NCBI RefSeq assembly: GCF_900141635.1
Contig: NZ_FSRH01000009.1
Coordinates: 62,001-126,000 of the forward strand
Length of the DNA stretch: 64,000 bases
Source: Peptoclostridium litorale DSM 5388
Lineage (GTDB): Bacteria > Bacillota > Clostridia > Peptostreptococcales > Peptostreptococcaceae
Reading direction: 5' to 3'
Shown: in pieces, positions 1-9,094 of the stretch
Layout: each line of letters begins with the position of its first letter
Numbering within the stretch: position 1 is the first letter of the stretch
Made by a program: the position numbers and the translations under genes
The notes under the pieces: generated by a model
What the model was told of the DNA's origin: nothing
Seen by the model: the letters and a program-made list of their open reading frames with translations, nothing else
Database searches by the model: none

Positions 1-373
1 GGGATACTACTCCGCTTCCTATGAACCTTACGCTGTACTTGCAGTCCGGGGTGAATGCCAGAAGGTTTTCGCTTTCCACCCCAAGGCTTTGGCCCTTGTC
101 CAAAGTTATTATGCTCACGTGCTGAGCCCTATTAGCCATATAGTATGCGCCGTTTCCGCTGACTTTCATTATAGGAATATTTTCTCCCGAGAGCTTTCTT
201 GCCGCAAGGTTTACAAACGACTTTAGCATGCTCTGGTTCTGGTTCGGGTCCAAAAGCACCTTTTCCGCGGTGAACTGCCCCTTGTATGCCACCATGGCTC
301 CCGCCTTGGCGTAGAAATACCCGTCCCCTTCTGCTATGCACGAGAGTTCCTGGTGTATTTTGAAATTAAACAT
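1..373 (-). CDS. AIM24 family protein, N-terminal part (runs off the window)
   Basis: The reading frame opens at ATG 373 behind a GGAGGG site and is still open at base 1, so about 124 residues are visible and the C-terminus is outside the window. The visible part has the AIM24 (DUF124) look: a glycine-rich segment around MVAYKGQF, then GNGAYYMA and later SLGVESENLLAFT, which are typical strand motifs of this beta-rich fold. Family members are cytosolic proteins with no settled biochemical role in bacteria. No signal peptide or membrane segment is visible. The family call is by motif only, and a related TspO-independent beta-sandwich protein remains possible. Confidence 0.75.
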   Translation of the reverse strand, partial: MFNFKIHQELSCIAEGDGYFYAKAGAMVAYKGQFTAEKVLLDPNQNQSMLKSFVNLAARKLSGENIPIMKVSGNGAYYMANRAQHVSIITLDKGQSLGVESENLLAFTPDCKYSVRFIGSGVVS

Positions 374-812
374 ATCTTCCCTCCGATTAATATTTACATA
401 TTATGTATTTTCTCAATTCACAATGTCTTTCATTATATTTAACGCCTGTTCTTTATATGGATTATACATCATAATTCTTAAGTAATCCTTAATGTAAGAT
501 TAAAAATTGAACGCCGGACAGTTTGGATAGCTCCTCGAATATATTTTATACCCGTAAATATATTTGTGAAAACATGCAAACTGCGCCAACGGACTCATCA
601 AATGCTGTTTTCAGATCTTCCTGCCACGGCAGCTGCCGCCTGGAATGGCAAACCCAATGGAATGTCTGGATTTAGACACAAATAATCCCTTCACCATCAT
701 ATATGGCAAAGGGATTCTATTGGATTTCTTCAATCAACATATTCTTTCTCCTCAAAACTTTATATTTAATCTGGGCATGCACATCGCCACCCCGTTTTTC
801 CCGAATCGTCAG
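374..812. other. Intergenic stretch with one long hairpin
   Basis: No convincing gene is seen in either strand over these 439 bases; a 72-codon frame near 645-863 (+) lacks a ribosome site and protein-like composition. The AT-rich part nearest 373 presumably carries the promoter of the AIM24 gene. The only clear structure is the hairpin at 684-716. Confidence 0.5.
684..716 (-). terminator. Hairpin, possible terminator of the small-gene pair
   Basis: An 8-bp perfect stem (AATCCCTT / AAGGGATT) is extended by six further pairs including two G-U pairs, around a 5-base loop. On the minus strand it lies about 100 bases past the 39-residue gene ending at 813. The following bases are only weakly T-rich, so a rho-independent terminator is plausible but not certain. 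Confidence 0.35.
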
Positions 813-932
813 TCAATTCTGCTTTCCGTAAGTTTTTTCACCTCGCGCTGCCGCTCTGATTAGCGAAAAAAACAACAGGCCCAAGCTTCCTCCTGCAATA
901 AACGAAAGGAGCAGATGTCTTTTTTTATACAT
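813..932 (-). CDS. Small single-span membrane protein, 39 aa
   Basis: ATG 932 overlaps the stop of the preceding gene by 8 bases, and the sequence AGACATGTATAA joins the two, which suggests translational coupling. The product begins MYKKRHLLLSFIAGGSLGLL and continues FFSLIRAA, a short basic N-terminus followed by one hydrophobic segment (about residues 7-26) and a basic tail. This resembles the N-terminus of YtxH-like proteins but is far shorter. I do not recognise a family. Reality is supported by the overlap, positive-inside topology and sensible codon use. Confidence 0.55.
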   Translation of the reverse strand: MYKKRHLLLSFIAGGSLGLLFFSLIRAAARGEKTYGKQN

Positions 933-1101
933 GTCTTTTAGCCTCTTCTAGCTGGATTTCTTCTGAAGTCTCCTGTTCGACTGACTTTTGTGCGAAGTCG
1001 ACATATATGACCTTCCCATAGTCGCCTTTTCTTTTTTGAGGAGCCTTTTCTTGAGCTCTCCGTTTAAATTTATCAAATCTAAAAAACGTCATCCATTTCA
1101 T
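925..1101 (-). CDS. Small basic hypothetical protein, 58 aa
   Basis: I start this gene at ATG 1101 (MKWMTFFRF), preceded by a purine-rich AAGGGGCGG; a frame extends upstream to 1164 but without a ribosome site. The product has a basic N-terminal half (KFKRRAQEKAPQKRK) and an acidic C-terminal half, with no cysteines or membrane span. It is coupled to the 39-residue membrane protein downstream, so the two may act together, perhaps as a soluble/membrane pair. No family recognised. Confidence 0.5.
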   Translation of the reverse strand: MKWMTFFRFDKFKRRAQEKAPQKRKGDYGKVIYVDFAQKSVEQETSEEIQLEEAKRHV

Positions 1102-1210
1102 ATATACCGCCCCTTTCCAGTAAGATAAAAATAACAATTCACTTATTGTATTAATACCATGCATGCCTGTATGCGAAACAGCAAATATTCAAAATACTTC
1201 AAAAGTATTC

Positions 1211-1246
1211 CAAAACAAAAGGGAGGGGGCTTATGCCCACACTCCC
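1211..1246 (-). terminator. Terminator of the acc operon
   Basis: GGGAG...CTCCC and inner GGGC/GCCC arms form a hairpin around the accA stop codon, and the minus strand then reads TTTTGTTTTG. The stem overlaps the last codons of accA. Confidence 0.7.
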
Positions 1247-2181
1247 ATTTTTCTTATTTTTTCATATCTTTGATTCGAAAGTTCTTCTCCTGAAACAGCT
1301 GAAAGCTCTTTTAGCCACTTGCTTACATAATCCTTGATGTTGGCCGCCATGAAGTCGACGTCATTGTGCGCGCCCCCCATTGGCTCTGCTATTATGTCAT
1401 CTATTACAAAAAGCTCCTTCAGATCCTGTGCCGTAAGCTTCATTACACCTGCCGCATCCTGTGCCTTTGACGCGTCTTTCCACAGTATGCTCGAAAGCCC
1501 CTCTGGCGATATTACCGAGTACACAGAGTGCTCAAGCATTGCTATCCTGTTTCCCACTCCAAGCGCAAGAGCTCCTCCGCTTCCGCCTTCCCCTATGACT
1601 ATTGCTATCACGGGGGTCTTGAGCCTGCTCATTTCAAGAAGGTTTGTGGCTATAGCCTCTCCCTGGCCTCTTTCCTCGGCTCCAAGTCCGCAGAAAGCTC
1701 CCGGAGTATCTATGAATGTTACTATGGGCCTTTTGAATTTTTCGGCCTGCTTCATAAGCCTAAGGGCCTTTCTGTATCCTTCAGGGTGAGGCATTCCAAA
1801 GTTCCTCTTTATGTTGTCCTTTGTGTCTTTTCCCTTTTGGTGCCCTATTATCGTGACAGGCATTCCATCCATCACGCCGACTCCCCCAACTATGGCCTTG
1901 TCGTCTGAATAAAGCCTGTCTCCGTGAAGTTCTATGAAGCTGTCCATTATCCTGTCTATATACTCAAGAGTGGTAGGCCTTTCGTTAAGCCTTGCTATTT
2001 TGACCTTCTGCCAAGGAGAAAGATGAAGGTACACCTCGTCCTTCATATTTGCCACCTTGCCTGAAAGCATTTCTATCTCGCTTGAAAGGTCAACACCAGT
2101 TTGGTCAACTATGCTCTGAAGCTCTTTTATCTTTTCTTCAAGCTGCGCTATTGGTTTTTCAAAGTCAAGTCTGTTACTCAT
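1231..2181 (-). CDS. accA: Acetyl-CoA carboxylase carboxyltransferase, alpha subunit
   Basis: This 316-residue protein is the alpha half of the carboxyltransferase that moves the carboxyl group from carboxybiotin to acetyl-CoA, giving malonyl-CoA for fatty-acid synthesis. The coiled N-terminal part (residues 1-50) and the crotonase-like core are recognisable, with the acyl-CoA-binding stretches [15 protein letters not shown] and [13 protein letters not shown]. Length matches bacterial AccA. Its start overlaps the end of accD by 8 bases, so the two subunits are translationally coupled, as expected for a fixed heterotetramer. It is the last gene of accB-accC-accD-accA. Confidence 0.97.
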   Translation of the reverse strand: MSNRLDFEKPIAQLEEKIKELQSIVDQTGVDLSSEIEMLSGKVANMKDEVYLHLSPWQKVKIARLNERPTTLEYIDRIMDSFIELHGDRLYSDDKAIVGGVGVMDGMPVTIIGHQKGKDTKDNIKRNFGMPHPEGYRKALRLMKQAEKFKRPIVTFIDTPGAFCGLGAEERGQGEAIATNLLEMSRLKTPVIAIVIGEGGSGGALALGVGNRIAMLEHSVYSVISPEGLSSILWKDASKAQDAAGVMKLTAQDLKELFVIDDIIAEPMGGAHNDVDFMAANIKDYVSKWLKELSAVSGEELSNQRYEKIRKMGVWA

Positions 2182-3106
2182 TTATATCCCCTCCCATCGA
2201 GTGGATTTTAAGAAGGCTTGAAAGCTTATCTCTCATTTCATGCCTGTGGACTATCATGTCCACGAATCCTCTCTCCTCAAGGAATTCCGCCCTTTGGAAT
2301 CCCTCCGGAAGCTTTTGCCTTATCGTCTGCTCTATTACCCTAGGCCCTGCAAATCCTATAAGGGCCTTTGGCTCAGCTATTATTATGTCTCCCAGCATTG
2401 CAAATGAAGCTGTCACCCCTCCGGTAGTGGGGTCTGTCAGAACCGATATATAGAGAAGGCCTGCATCGTCAAGCTTTCCAAGCGCCGCCGAAGTCTTTGC
2501 CATTTGCATGAGCGAAAGCATCCCCTCCTGCATTCTGGCTCCGCCGGATGTTGCAAATATTATAACCGGCAAGCTCTTTTCTATGGCCTTTTCAACCGCC
2601 CTTGATATCTTTTCTCCAACTACAGATCCCATGCTTCCCATCATGAACGCCGAGTCCATAGCGCAAATTACACAGGGGCTTTTATCTATACTCGCCTCTC
2701 CTGTGACCACTGCCTCTTCAAGAGATGACTTCTCCCTCGCCTGATCGAGCTTTTCTGCGTAGCCTTCAAACTCGAGCGGGTTTACGGTTCTTATGTCCGT
2801 ATCGTATTCTATGAAGCTTCCACTGTCCACTGTCATGTTTATCCTGTCTATAGCCCTCATCCTGAAATGGTGAGAGCACTGCGGACAAACTCCCTTGTTG
2901 TTTGCCACTTCGTCCTTGTTAAGCTTTGCGGAGCAGCCCTTGCAAGTCAAAAGCCCTTCCTGGGGCTCTTCCTCGACTTTTTTCTTTTCAAAGCTGTACT
3001 TTGCAGCATAGTCAAGTTCTTTGGCGCTTCTTTCCTTTTGTACAGTTATTACAGCATATCCCTTGTCCTGGGAATTTTTTTTATGAAAGAGATCCTTAAG
3101 CATCAT
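2174..3106 (-). CDS. accD: Acetyl-CoA carboxylase carboxyltransferase, beta subunit
   Basis: The 310-residue beta subunit pairs with AccA in the carboxyltransferase. A four-cysteine zinc ribbon is visible near residues 55-80 (CKGC and CPQC), followed by the crotonase-like domain with [10 protein letters not shown] and [12 protein letters not shown]. The N-terminal 50 residues before the ribbon are lysine-rich and somewhat longer than in E. coli. ATG 3106 and the adjacent ATG 3103 are both possible starts behind GAGGTGG. In E. coli the zinc domain also binds its own mRNA; whether this holds here is not visible. Confidence 0.97.
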   Translation of the reverse strand: MMLKDLFHKKNSQDKGYAVITVQKERSAKELDYAAKYSFEKKKVEEEPQEGLLTCKGCSAKLNKDEVANNKGVCPQCSHHFRMRAIDRINMTVDSGSFIEYDTDIRTVNPLEFEGYAEKLDQAREKSSLEEAVVTGEASIDKSPCVICAMDSAFMMGSMGSVVGEKISRAVEKAIEKSLPVIIFATSGGARMQEGMLSLMQMAKTSAALGKLDDAGLLYISVLTDPTTGGVTASFAMLGDIIIAEPKALIGFAGPRVIEQTIRQKLPEGFQRAEFLEERGFVDMIVHRHEMRDKLSSLLKIHSMGGDINE

Positions 3107-3124
3107 ACCACCTCGTCAATACTC

Positions 3125-4480
3125 TTATTTCCCGTTATTTTTGAAAAATTTCCTGTCTATAAAGCCTGTGTCTATGTTGTTGTTTTCGAAATCATCGTCT
3201 GAAATGATGTGCCTTTGGAAATCTATATTGCTTTCTATTCCCAGTATCACAGTCTCGTCAAGCACCCTCTTCATCCTGTTTATTGCCTCGTTTCTGTCCT
3301 TGCCCCACACTATGAGCTTTCCTATCATAGAGTCGTATGTCGGAGGTATCCTGTATCCGCTGTATACGTGCGAATCAACCCTCACCCCGTATCCTCCAGG
3401 GAAGTAAAAGTCTATTATAGTTCCTGGGCACGGCCTGAAGCCATTCCTCGGGTCCTCCGCGTTTATCCTACACTCTATTGAATGTCCGTTTATTATTACG
3501 TCTTCCTGAGTGAATGAAAGCTTTTCGCCTGCAGCTATCCTTATCTGTTCCTTTACTATGTCAACCCCTGTAACCATTTCAGTTACTGGATGCTCGACCT
3601 GTATCCTGGTGTTCATCTCTATGAAGAAAAACTCCATGTTCTTGTCCAGAAGGAATTCCACCGTCCCTGCGTTTATATAGCCCACGGCCTTTGCGGCGCT
3701 TACTGCTGCCTCTCCTATCTTTCTTCTGAGGTCATCCGATATCACAGCGCTCGGAGCCTCTTCAAGAACCTTTTGGTTTCTCCTTTGAAGCGAGCAGTCC
3801 CTCTCTCCAAGGTGAACAACATTGCCGTGAGAGTCAGCGATTATCTGAACCTCTATATGCCTTGGATTTTCAACAAACCTTTCAATATACATAGAAGAAT
3901 CCCCAAATGCGACTGCAGATTCTCCCTGCGCAACGTTGAACTGCTTCATGAAATCCTGCATGTCCCTTGCGACTCTCATTCCTCTTCCGCCGCCGCCGCT
4001 TACGGCTTTTATCATTACCGGAAAGCCCACTTCCTGGGCCTGCTTTGCAGCCTCTTCTATGTCTGTTACACAGCCCTGCGATCCAGGCACAACAGGGACT
4101 CCGGCCTTTATCATGCTGCTTCTCGCCTGAGCCTTGTCTCCCATGCTTATTATGTGGTCTTCATTTGGCCCTATATATGTTATACCGTTTTCTTTGCACT
4201 TTTTTACAAACTGAGGGTTCTCTGAAAGAAATCCGTATCCCGGATGAATGGCGTCTGCTCCCCTTGTAAGCGCCGCGCTTATTATGCTGTCCATGCTTAA
4301 ATAGCTCTTTGCAGATTGTGCAGGCCCTATGCATACAGCTTCGTCCGCAACGTGTACATGCAGTGAGTCCTTGTCTATCTCCGAATACACCGCTACAGTC
4401 TTTATGCCCATTTCCTTGCATGCCCTTATTATCCTGAGCGCTATCTCGCCTCTGTTTGCAACCAGTATTTTGCCAAACAT
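3125..4480 (-). CDS. accC: Biotin carboxylase subunit of acetyl-CoA carboxylase
   Basis: This 451-residue ATP-grasp enzyme carboxylates biotin on AccB using ATP and bicarbonate. Seen in order: the N-terminal biotin-carboxylase fold (KILVANRGEIALRIIRA), the glycine-rich ATP loop KAVSGGGGRGMRVA near residue 160, the catalytic region with EMNTRIQVEHPVTEM near 290, and the C-terminal domain. Length is normal. It lies one base past accB and 18 bases before accD, within a single operon. Confidence 0.98.
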   Translation of the reverse strand: MFGKILVANRGEIALRIIRACKEMGIKTVAVYSEIDKDSLHVHVADEAVCIGPAQSAKSYLSMDSIISAALTRGADAIHPGYGFLSENPQFVKKCKENGITYIGPNEDHIISMGDKAQARSSMIKAGVPVVPGSQGCVTDIEEAAKQAQEVGFPVMIKAVSGGGGRGMRVARDMQDFMKQFNVAQGESAVAFGDSSMYIERFVENPRHIEVQIIADSHGNVVHLGERDCSLQRRNQKVLEEAPSAVISDDLRRKIGEAAVSAAKAVGYINAGTVEFLLDKNMEFFFIEMNTRIQVEHPVTEMVTGVDIVKEQIRIAAGEKLSFTQEDVIINGHSIECRINAEDPRNGFRPCPGTIIDFYFPGGYGVRVDSHVYSGYRIPPTYDSMIGKLIVWGKDRNEAINRMKRVLDETVILGIESNIDFQRHIISDDDFENNNIDTGFIDRKFFKNNGK

Positions 4481-4481
4481 T

Positions 4482-4937
4482 CTACGCCCTCCTGATTTTC
4501 ATAAGAGGCTGTCCGTATTCTACTATGTCCTCGTTCTTAACAAGTATTTCGACAACTTCTCCGTTTTCTTCACTTTCTATCTCGTTCATTATCTTCATCG
4601 CTTCAACTATGCAAAGTGTGTCTCCTTTTGAAACCTTTGCTCCAACTCTTACAAAATGGTCTGCATTCGGGCTTGATGATGCATAGAATGTACCCACTAT
4701 AGGAGACTTCACTATGTAGACATCCTCTGCCTCTTGTGGTTCTGCAGGCACAGTAGCGGCCTCAACCTGAATTGGCGATGCCACTGCAGGTGCTGGTGCG
4801 CTGAATACTGCGGCTCCTACAACTTCCTTGCACTTGCTTATTTTTATTTTGGAGCTTCCATCTTCCATTTCAAATTGTTGTATGCTCGTCTTGTCTATCG
4901 CCTCTATAAGCTCTTTTATATCTTTTACATTCAGCAT
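4482..4937 (-). CDS. accB: Biotin carboxyl carrier protein of acetyl-CoA carboxylase
   Basis: The 151-residue carrier has an N-terminal helical part, an Ala/Pro/Glu-rich linker (about 50-75) and a C-terminal biotinyl domain in which the lysine of EAMKIMNEIE is biotinylated. ATG 4937 is chosen because TTTGGAGGTAAAC sits directly before it; an upstream ATG at 4979 has no such site. This is the first gene of the operon, so the FapR-like operator upstream should govern all four subunits. Confidence 0.96.
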   Translation of the reverse strand: MLNVKDIKELIEAIDKTSIQQFEMEDGSSKIKISKCKEVVGAAVFSAPAPAVASPIQVEAATVPAEPQEAEDVYIVKSPIVGTFYASSSPNADHFVRVGAKVSKGDTLCIVEAMKIMNEIESEENGEVVEILVKNEDIVEYGQPLMKIRRA

Positions 4938-5011
4938 GTTTACCTCCAAATTTAAGGGGAATTCCCCGTTTTCAATCATAATAAATATAAGTAAGAAATT
5001 AATAGTTAATT

Positions 5012-5028
5012 TTAGTATCTGGTACTAA
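5012..5028. promoter_or_regulatory. FapR-type operator for the acc operon
   Basis: TTAGTATCTGGTACTAA is a near-perfect 17-bp palindrome matching the FapR box known from Bacillus (TTAGTA, two to five bases, TACTAA). It sits 11 bases downstream of the -10 hexamer, overlapping or just past the expected start of transcription, the classic position for repression. FapR is released by malonyl-CoA, the product of this very enzyme. No fapR gene lies in the window. Confidence 0.8.
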
Positions 5029-5039
5029 TACTTGAGGAT

Positions 5040-5068
5040 ATTATATCAATATTTATATTCTTTTTCAA
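5040..5068 (-). promoter_or_regulatory. Sigma-A-type promoter of accBCDA
   Basis: On the minus strand TTGAAA (5068-5063) and TATAAT (5045-5040) are separated by 17 bases. The deduced start near 5033 gives a leader of about 95 bases before accB, with the FapR-like box at its beginning. Confidence 0.75.
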
Positions 5069-5316
5069 TCAAAAGCCCATTTGTATTTTTCTATAACAAC
5101 TCATTTTACCATAAACATAATACATTTTAAACCTATAGCGGTCCATGACTTGCATATGTAATTCCATGCCGATGCGGCATTTTCACCTTTTTTTATAATC
5201 GTTTTTTATTTTCGCTATAATTTTCTTCTATACTGATTAACCATCCGCTCTTATGGCAATAATATTAAACATATTACAACTGCTATCATTTTTGATTATC
5301 CGAGGGGAGTGGGTTT

Positions 5317-6081
5317 ATGAAGCTTTTGAAAAAAGCAAGTTCCAGAGAGACAATTTCCGACATTCTTGAAACCGGCGTTTTGAATAAGATAGAAACCGAT
5401 AGAAAAATTCCTGCGCCATATGAAATGAAATTCTTGGATAAAAGCTATATAGACGACGTCATTTCACTTGCAAAGCTTGTTGTGTCACTTCTTGAAAGGG
5501 AAGACCTGTTCATAAAGGATTCAAAAGACTTCTTTATGGAGAATATATTCGACGGCAAAGGGCTTTTGATAGGAGTTCTTTGCGAGGGAAAACTTGTGGC
5601 GTACAGGAGCGTAAGCTTTCCGATGAATTCAGCCAGAAATTTTGGGAAAGACCATAAAAACATCCCCCAAGACGAGCTTTCGAGAGTGATGCACTTTGAA
5701 GCAACTGTGGTTCATCCCGATTTCCGCGGAAATTCGCTCCAGGAAAAGATGTCAAGATATGCCCTCGACTTCGGAAAGGCCCGCGGAATGCTCCACGTCT
5801 GCACAACCATATCCCCCTACAATTATCCAAGCATAAAAAACATAATGAATGTGGGGCTTACTGTAAGAGGACTCAAAAGGATTGACAACGAGGAGTACGA
5901 AGGGAAGCTGAGGCTTCTTCTGACAATGGATTTTCGCGATAAGCCAAAGATGCTGTATGCGGATTCAATAAACATAGACCACCGCGACATAGAAAAGCAA
6001 AAGTATCTCCTGAAAATGGGATATACAGGCTACAAGGTCCAAATAACAGATTCAGGCTTTGACATAGTATATGGAAAATAG
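5317..6081 (+). CDS. GNAT-family N-acetyltransferase
   Basis: A 254-residue protein with the GNAT fold. The acetyl-CoA-binding motif A is at about residues 122-150 (FEATVVHPDFRGNSLQEKM), where the R-x-x-x-x-Q/G-x loop sits, preceded by strands ending in LIGVLCEGKLVAYRSV. The start follows GAGGGGAGTGGGTTT. The substrate cannot be read from sequence. The gene stands alone between the acc operon (divergent) and a convergent polyphosphate phosphotransferase, with a shared terminator at 6091-6130. Similar stand-alone GNATs in Clostridia are mostly uncharacterised. Confidence 0.8.
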   Translation: MKLLKKASSRETISDILETGVLNKIETDRKIPAPYEMKFLDKSYIDDVISLAKLVVSLLEREDLFIKDSKDFFMENIFDGKGLLIGVLCEGKLVAYRSVSFPMNSARNFGKDHKNIPQDELSRVMHFEATVVHPDFRGNSLQEKMSRYALDFGKARGMLHVCTTISPYNYPSIKNIMNVGLTVRGLKRIDNEEYEGKLRLLLTMDFRDKPKMLYADSINIDHRDIEKQKYLLKMGYTGYKVQITDSGFDIVYGK

Positions 6082-6090
6082 TCATACTGT

Positions 6091-6130
6091 AAAAGGCCCG
6101 CGGAATAGTTCTTGTCCGAGGGCCTTTTTT
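6091..6130. terminator. Bidirectional terminator
   Basis: AAAAGGCCC pairs with GGGCCTTTT, with T-runs on both strands. It lies between the convergent GNAT and polyphosphate phosphotransferase genes. Confidence 0.8.
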
Positions 6131-6133
6131 GTG

Positions 6134-7681
6134 CTATTTTCTGCTTTTTGCCGCCTTCACAGCCTTTTCAAGCTCATCTGCCGTATGCCTTAAAGTCTTT
6201 ATCCTTGCGTATTTTTTGGAATTGGACTCCACTATTGTCCACGGGGCGTATGTCGTGCTGGTTCTAAACAGCATCTCGTCCACCGCGTCCTTGTAGTTGT
6301 CCCATTTATACCTGTTCCTCCAGTCCTCCTGTGTTATCTTCCACTTCTTGTTGGGGTCGTTTTCTCTCGCATTGAACCGCTCCAGCTGCTCCTGCCTGTC
6401 TATGTGAATCCAGTATTTTATAAGCACCGCTCCAAAATTGACAAGGCTCTCTTCGAATTCCCTTATCTCCCTGTATGCCCTCTTCCACTCCCATTCGCTT
6501 GCAAACCCTTCTACCCTTTCCACCAGAACTCTTCCGTACCAGCTTCTGTCGAATATCGCAAAATGGCCTGTTTTGGGGAGTTGATTCCAAAATCTCCACA
6601 TGTAGTTGTGTCTCTTTTCAATGTCATTTGGCGCTCCTATGGGTATGACCTGGTATCCCCGCGGATCGAGAGAGGCTGCCAGCCTCTTTATGTTTCCGCC
6701 CTTTCCTGCAGCATCCCATCCCTCGTAGACTATTACAACGGGTATCTTGTTCAGGTATACCTCGTTTGCAAGGCTTTTCATCCTTTTCTGAAGCTTTGCA
6801 AGCTCCTTTTTATACTCCCCGTTTTCTATTGACACTGAAAGGTCAACCTTGTCCAGCATTGATGAATTGAGATTCTTTATGCTCGGCATTGCGCTTTCAA
6901 ATGTGGCTCCTTCATTCTCACCTTCTCCAATGGCGCTTGCCGCATGCTCCACTATGGCCCTTTTTCTGGATATCCTCTCTATGTTTTTTTCCATAAATTC
7001 GATAAAATGCATTAGAGTTTTGACAGTTGCAAAGCGCCCGTCCTCGCTTTCCACTATTGTCCAAGGAGCATATCCCGTGTCCGTCTCCTGTATGGCCTTT
7101 TCTATGGCCTCCTTGTACTCTTCATAGTTTTCATTCTCCACCCAATCGGATTTGGACACCCTCCACTTTGTGGACTCGTCTTTCATGAGGGATTCCATCC
7201 TTCTTGTCTGCTCCTGCTTGCTTATATGCAGGAAGAGTTTGATTATAACGAAATCGTCTTCATAAAGCTGCCTTTCAAACATGTTTATCTCCCTGTATGT
7301 ACCCTCAAGCTCCTTCCCCCTTATTTCGCCCTGGGCGACATCGTCCATTATCCTCCTGTACCAGCTCCTGTCGAATATGGCCATTTCACCCCTTGCTGGT
7401 GTCTTTATCCAAAACCTCCACAAAAACGGCCTTCTTTTTTCGTCGTCGTTTTCCTCGTGCATGGAATATACTGTGAAATGTCTCGGATTCATTGGCAGTA
7501 TGAGTTCGTTTATAACACTTCCCTTTCCTGATGTATCCCAGCCCTCAAAAACTACCATGACCGGAATATCCATCTCGTGTGCCTGCCTTTGAAGCTGCCC
7601 TATCCTGATTTCTATTTCCTTCATCACCTTTTTGTATTCGCTTTTGCTGAGCTTTTTCGAAAGGTCTATCTTTTCAAACAT
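6134..7681 (-). CDS. pap: Polyphosphate:AMP phosphotransferase (tandem PPK2 domains)
   Basis: The 515-residue protein holds two PPK2 domains in tandem. Walker A sequences are FEGWDTSGKGSVI near residue 48 and YEGWDAAGKGGNI near residue 315, and lid/Walker B motifs FDRSWYRRI and FDRSWYGRV follow in each half. Two-domain PPK2 proteins (class II) make ADP from AMP and polyphosphate; the two halves differ enough that only the C-terminal one may be fully active, as known in the family. I use ATG 7681, which has AGGGGAG six bases before it, rather than the frame start at 7747. Cytosolic. Confidence 0.88.
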   Translation of the reverse strand: MFEKIDLSKKLSKSEYKKVMKEIEIRIGQLQRQAHEMDIPVMVVFEGWDTSGKGSVINELILPMNPRHFTVYSMHEENDDEKRRPFLWRFWIKTPARGEMAIFDRSWYRRIMDDVAQGEIRGKELEGTYREINMFERQLYEDDFVIIKLFLHISKQEQTRRMESLMKDESTKWRVSKSDWVENENYEEYKEAIEKAIQETDTGYAPWTIVESEDGRFATVKTLMHFIEFMEKNIERISRKRAIVEHAASAIGEGENEGATFESAMPSIKNLNSSMLDKVDLSVSIENGEYKKELAKLQKRMKSLANEVYLNKIPVVIVYEGWDAAGKGGNIKRLAASLDPRGYQVIPIGAPNDIEKRHNYMWRFWNQLPKTGHFAIFDRSWYGRVLVERVEGFASEWEWKRAYREIREFEESLVNFGAVLIKYWIHIDRQEQLERFNARENDPNKKWKITQEDWRNRYKWDNYKDAVDEMLFRTSTTYAPWTIVESNSKKYARIKTLRHTADELEKAVKAAKSRK

Positions 7682-7859
7682 GTTCATCTCCCCTTGCCAT
7701 GGATACAAATTTCGACCTAATGGTGATTTATTTATACCCATAAACACATCAATGAAAATGACAAAAAGCTGTTTCGGGCCCCTCCTATATTGTATAATAG
7801 TCTGAGAACGAGTATGCAGCAGTGCAAATCAGAAAAAACGGAAGGATTTGATTTATAAA

Positions 7860-9017
7860 ATGGCTAAACTTGAGCTTATGGCCACTTCGGCTTTCGGCAT
7901 AGAATCCGTGCTTGCGGACGAACTTAAATCTCTTGGATACAGCGATCTCACTGTCGAAAACGGAAAAGTAACTTTCGCAGCGGACGAATACGCCGTTCCA
8001 AAGGCTAACATATGGCTGAGATGTGCGGACAGGGTGTATCTGAACATGGGCAAATTCAAAGCCACTACATTTGAAGAGCTTTTCCAGCAGGTAAAAGGTC
8101 TTCCATGGGCTGAAATTCTGCCTGCAGACGCCGAGTTTCCTGTGGCTGATGCCAAATCCGTAAAATCCAAGCTTTTCAGCCTTTCAGACATACAGGCCAT
8201 AACCAAAAAGGCGGTTGTCGAAAAGATGAAAGAGACTTACGGAAACCAGTGGTTCCCTGAAAACGGCGCCAAATATCCAATACACGTTTCAATACTAAAG
8301 GACAATGTTACAATTTCAATAGACACAAGCGGCACAGGCCTTCACAAGAGGGGCTACAGGGAAAGGGCCTCGGAGGCCCCTATAAAGGAAACCCTCGCTG
8401 CGGCTCTTGTGCTTCTTAGCAAATGGAAAAGTGACATAGCCCTTATAGACCCTTTCTGCGGTTCGGGAACAATACCTATAGAAGCCGCCATGATAGGCGC
8501 TAACATACCTCCAGGCCTTGGCAGAAAATTCGTTTCTGAGGGCTGGCACATAATCCCTCAAAGCTCATGGAAGGAAGTCAAGAAAAACGCCTACGAGGGC
8601 ATTAATCACGATGTTGAAATGAGCATAGAAGGATACGACCTAGACCCAAGGGTTATAAAGGTTGCCATGGAAAACGCCGAAAACGCGGGTGTCGAGGATT
8701 TCATACACTTCCAGGCAAGGGACGTTAAGGATCTTAGTTCATCTAAAAAATACGGCAAGGTAATATGCAACCCGCCGTACGGTGAAAGGCTAAGTGAAAA
8801 GGACAGCGTAAAAAAGCTTTACTCTACAATGGGAGAGGCTTTTTCAAAGCTTGATACATGGTCTTATTACGTGATAACGTCAAGCGAGGAATTCGAAAAG
8901 AGCTTTGGCAAAAGGTCGAGCAAGAACAGGAAGCTTTACAACGGAAGGATAAAATGCTATTTCTACCAGTATTTCGGACCGAGGCCTCCAAGACCCCAAA
9001 AAGACATTCAGGAATAA
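7860..9017 (+). CDS. THUMP-domain 23S rRNA guanine-N2-methyltransferase (RlmL/YpsC type)
   Basis: This 385-residue protein has an N-terminal ferredoxin-like/THUMP region (1-160) and a Rossmann methyltransferase domain. The SAM-binding loop is IDPFCGSGTIPIEAA near residue 199, and the N6/N2-methylase motif NPPYGERL is near residue 305. The family methylates guanosine 2445 of 23S rRNA. The start is not certain: ATG 7860 gives the usual MAKLEL beginning, while TTG 7848 lies too close to the GGAAGG site, which is itself 14 bases before the ATG. A bidirectional terminator follows. Confidence 0.88.
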   Translation: MAKLELMATSAFGIESVLADELKSLGYSDLTVENGKVTFAADEYAVPKANIWLRCADRVYLNMGKFKATTFEELFQQVKGLPWAEILPADAEFPVADAKSVKSKLFSLSDIQAITKKAVVEKMKETYGNQWFPENGAKYPIHVSILKDNVTISIDTSGTGLHKRGYRERASEAPIKETLAAALVLLSKWKSDIALIDPFCGSGTIPIEAAMIGANIPPGLGRKFVSEGWHIIPQSSWKEVKKNAYEGINHDVEMSIEGYDLDPRVIKVAMENAENAGVEDFIHFQARDVKDLSSSKKYGKVICNPPYGERLSEKDSVKKLYSTMGEAFSKLDTWSYYVITSSEEFEKSFGKRSSKNRKLYNGRIKCYFYQYFGPRPPRPQKDIQE

Positions 9018-9046
9018 TGCGCAAAGCGTAAATATCTCTCTTTGCC

Positions 9047-9083
9047 AAAAAAGCCCCCAACTTTAAAAGTTGGGGGCTTTTTT
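9047..9083. terminator. Bidirectional terminator
   Basis: AAAAAAGCCCCCAACTTT pairs with AAAGTTGGGGGCTTTTTT with a very short loop. T-runs on both strands serve the methyltransferase (+) and arsC (-). Confidence 0.92.
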
Positions 9084-9094
9084 AATTGAATTCT

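Larger units (their letters stand above)
4938..5316. other. Divergent regulatory region between accB and the GNAT gene
   Basis: This stretch carries the accB promoter (5040-5068) and the FapR-like operator (5012-5028) on the left. The right half is AT-rich and presumably holds the promoter of the acetyltransferase at 5317. No small gene was found. Confidence 0.6.

Noticed and set aside
645-863. 72-codon open frame on the plus strand
   Set aside because: No ribosome site, improbable composition, and it opposes a better-supported small gene on the minus strand.
1334-1789. 151-codon frame antisense to accA
   Set aside because: Antisense shadow of a strongly conserved gene; Ser/Pro/Ile-rich composition typical of shadow frames.
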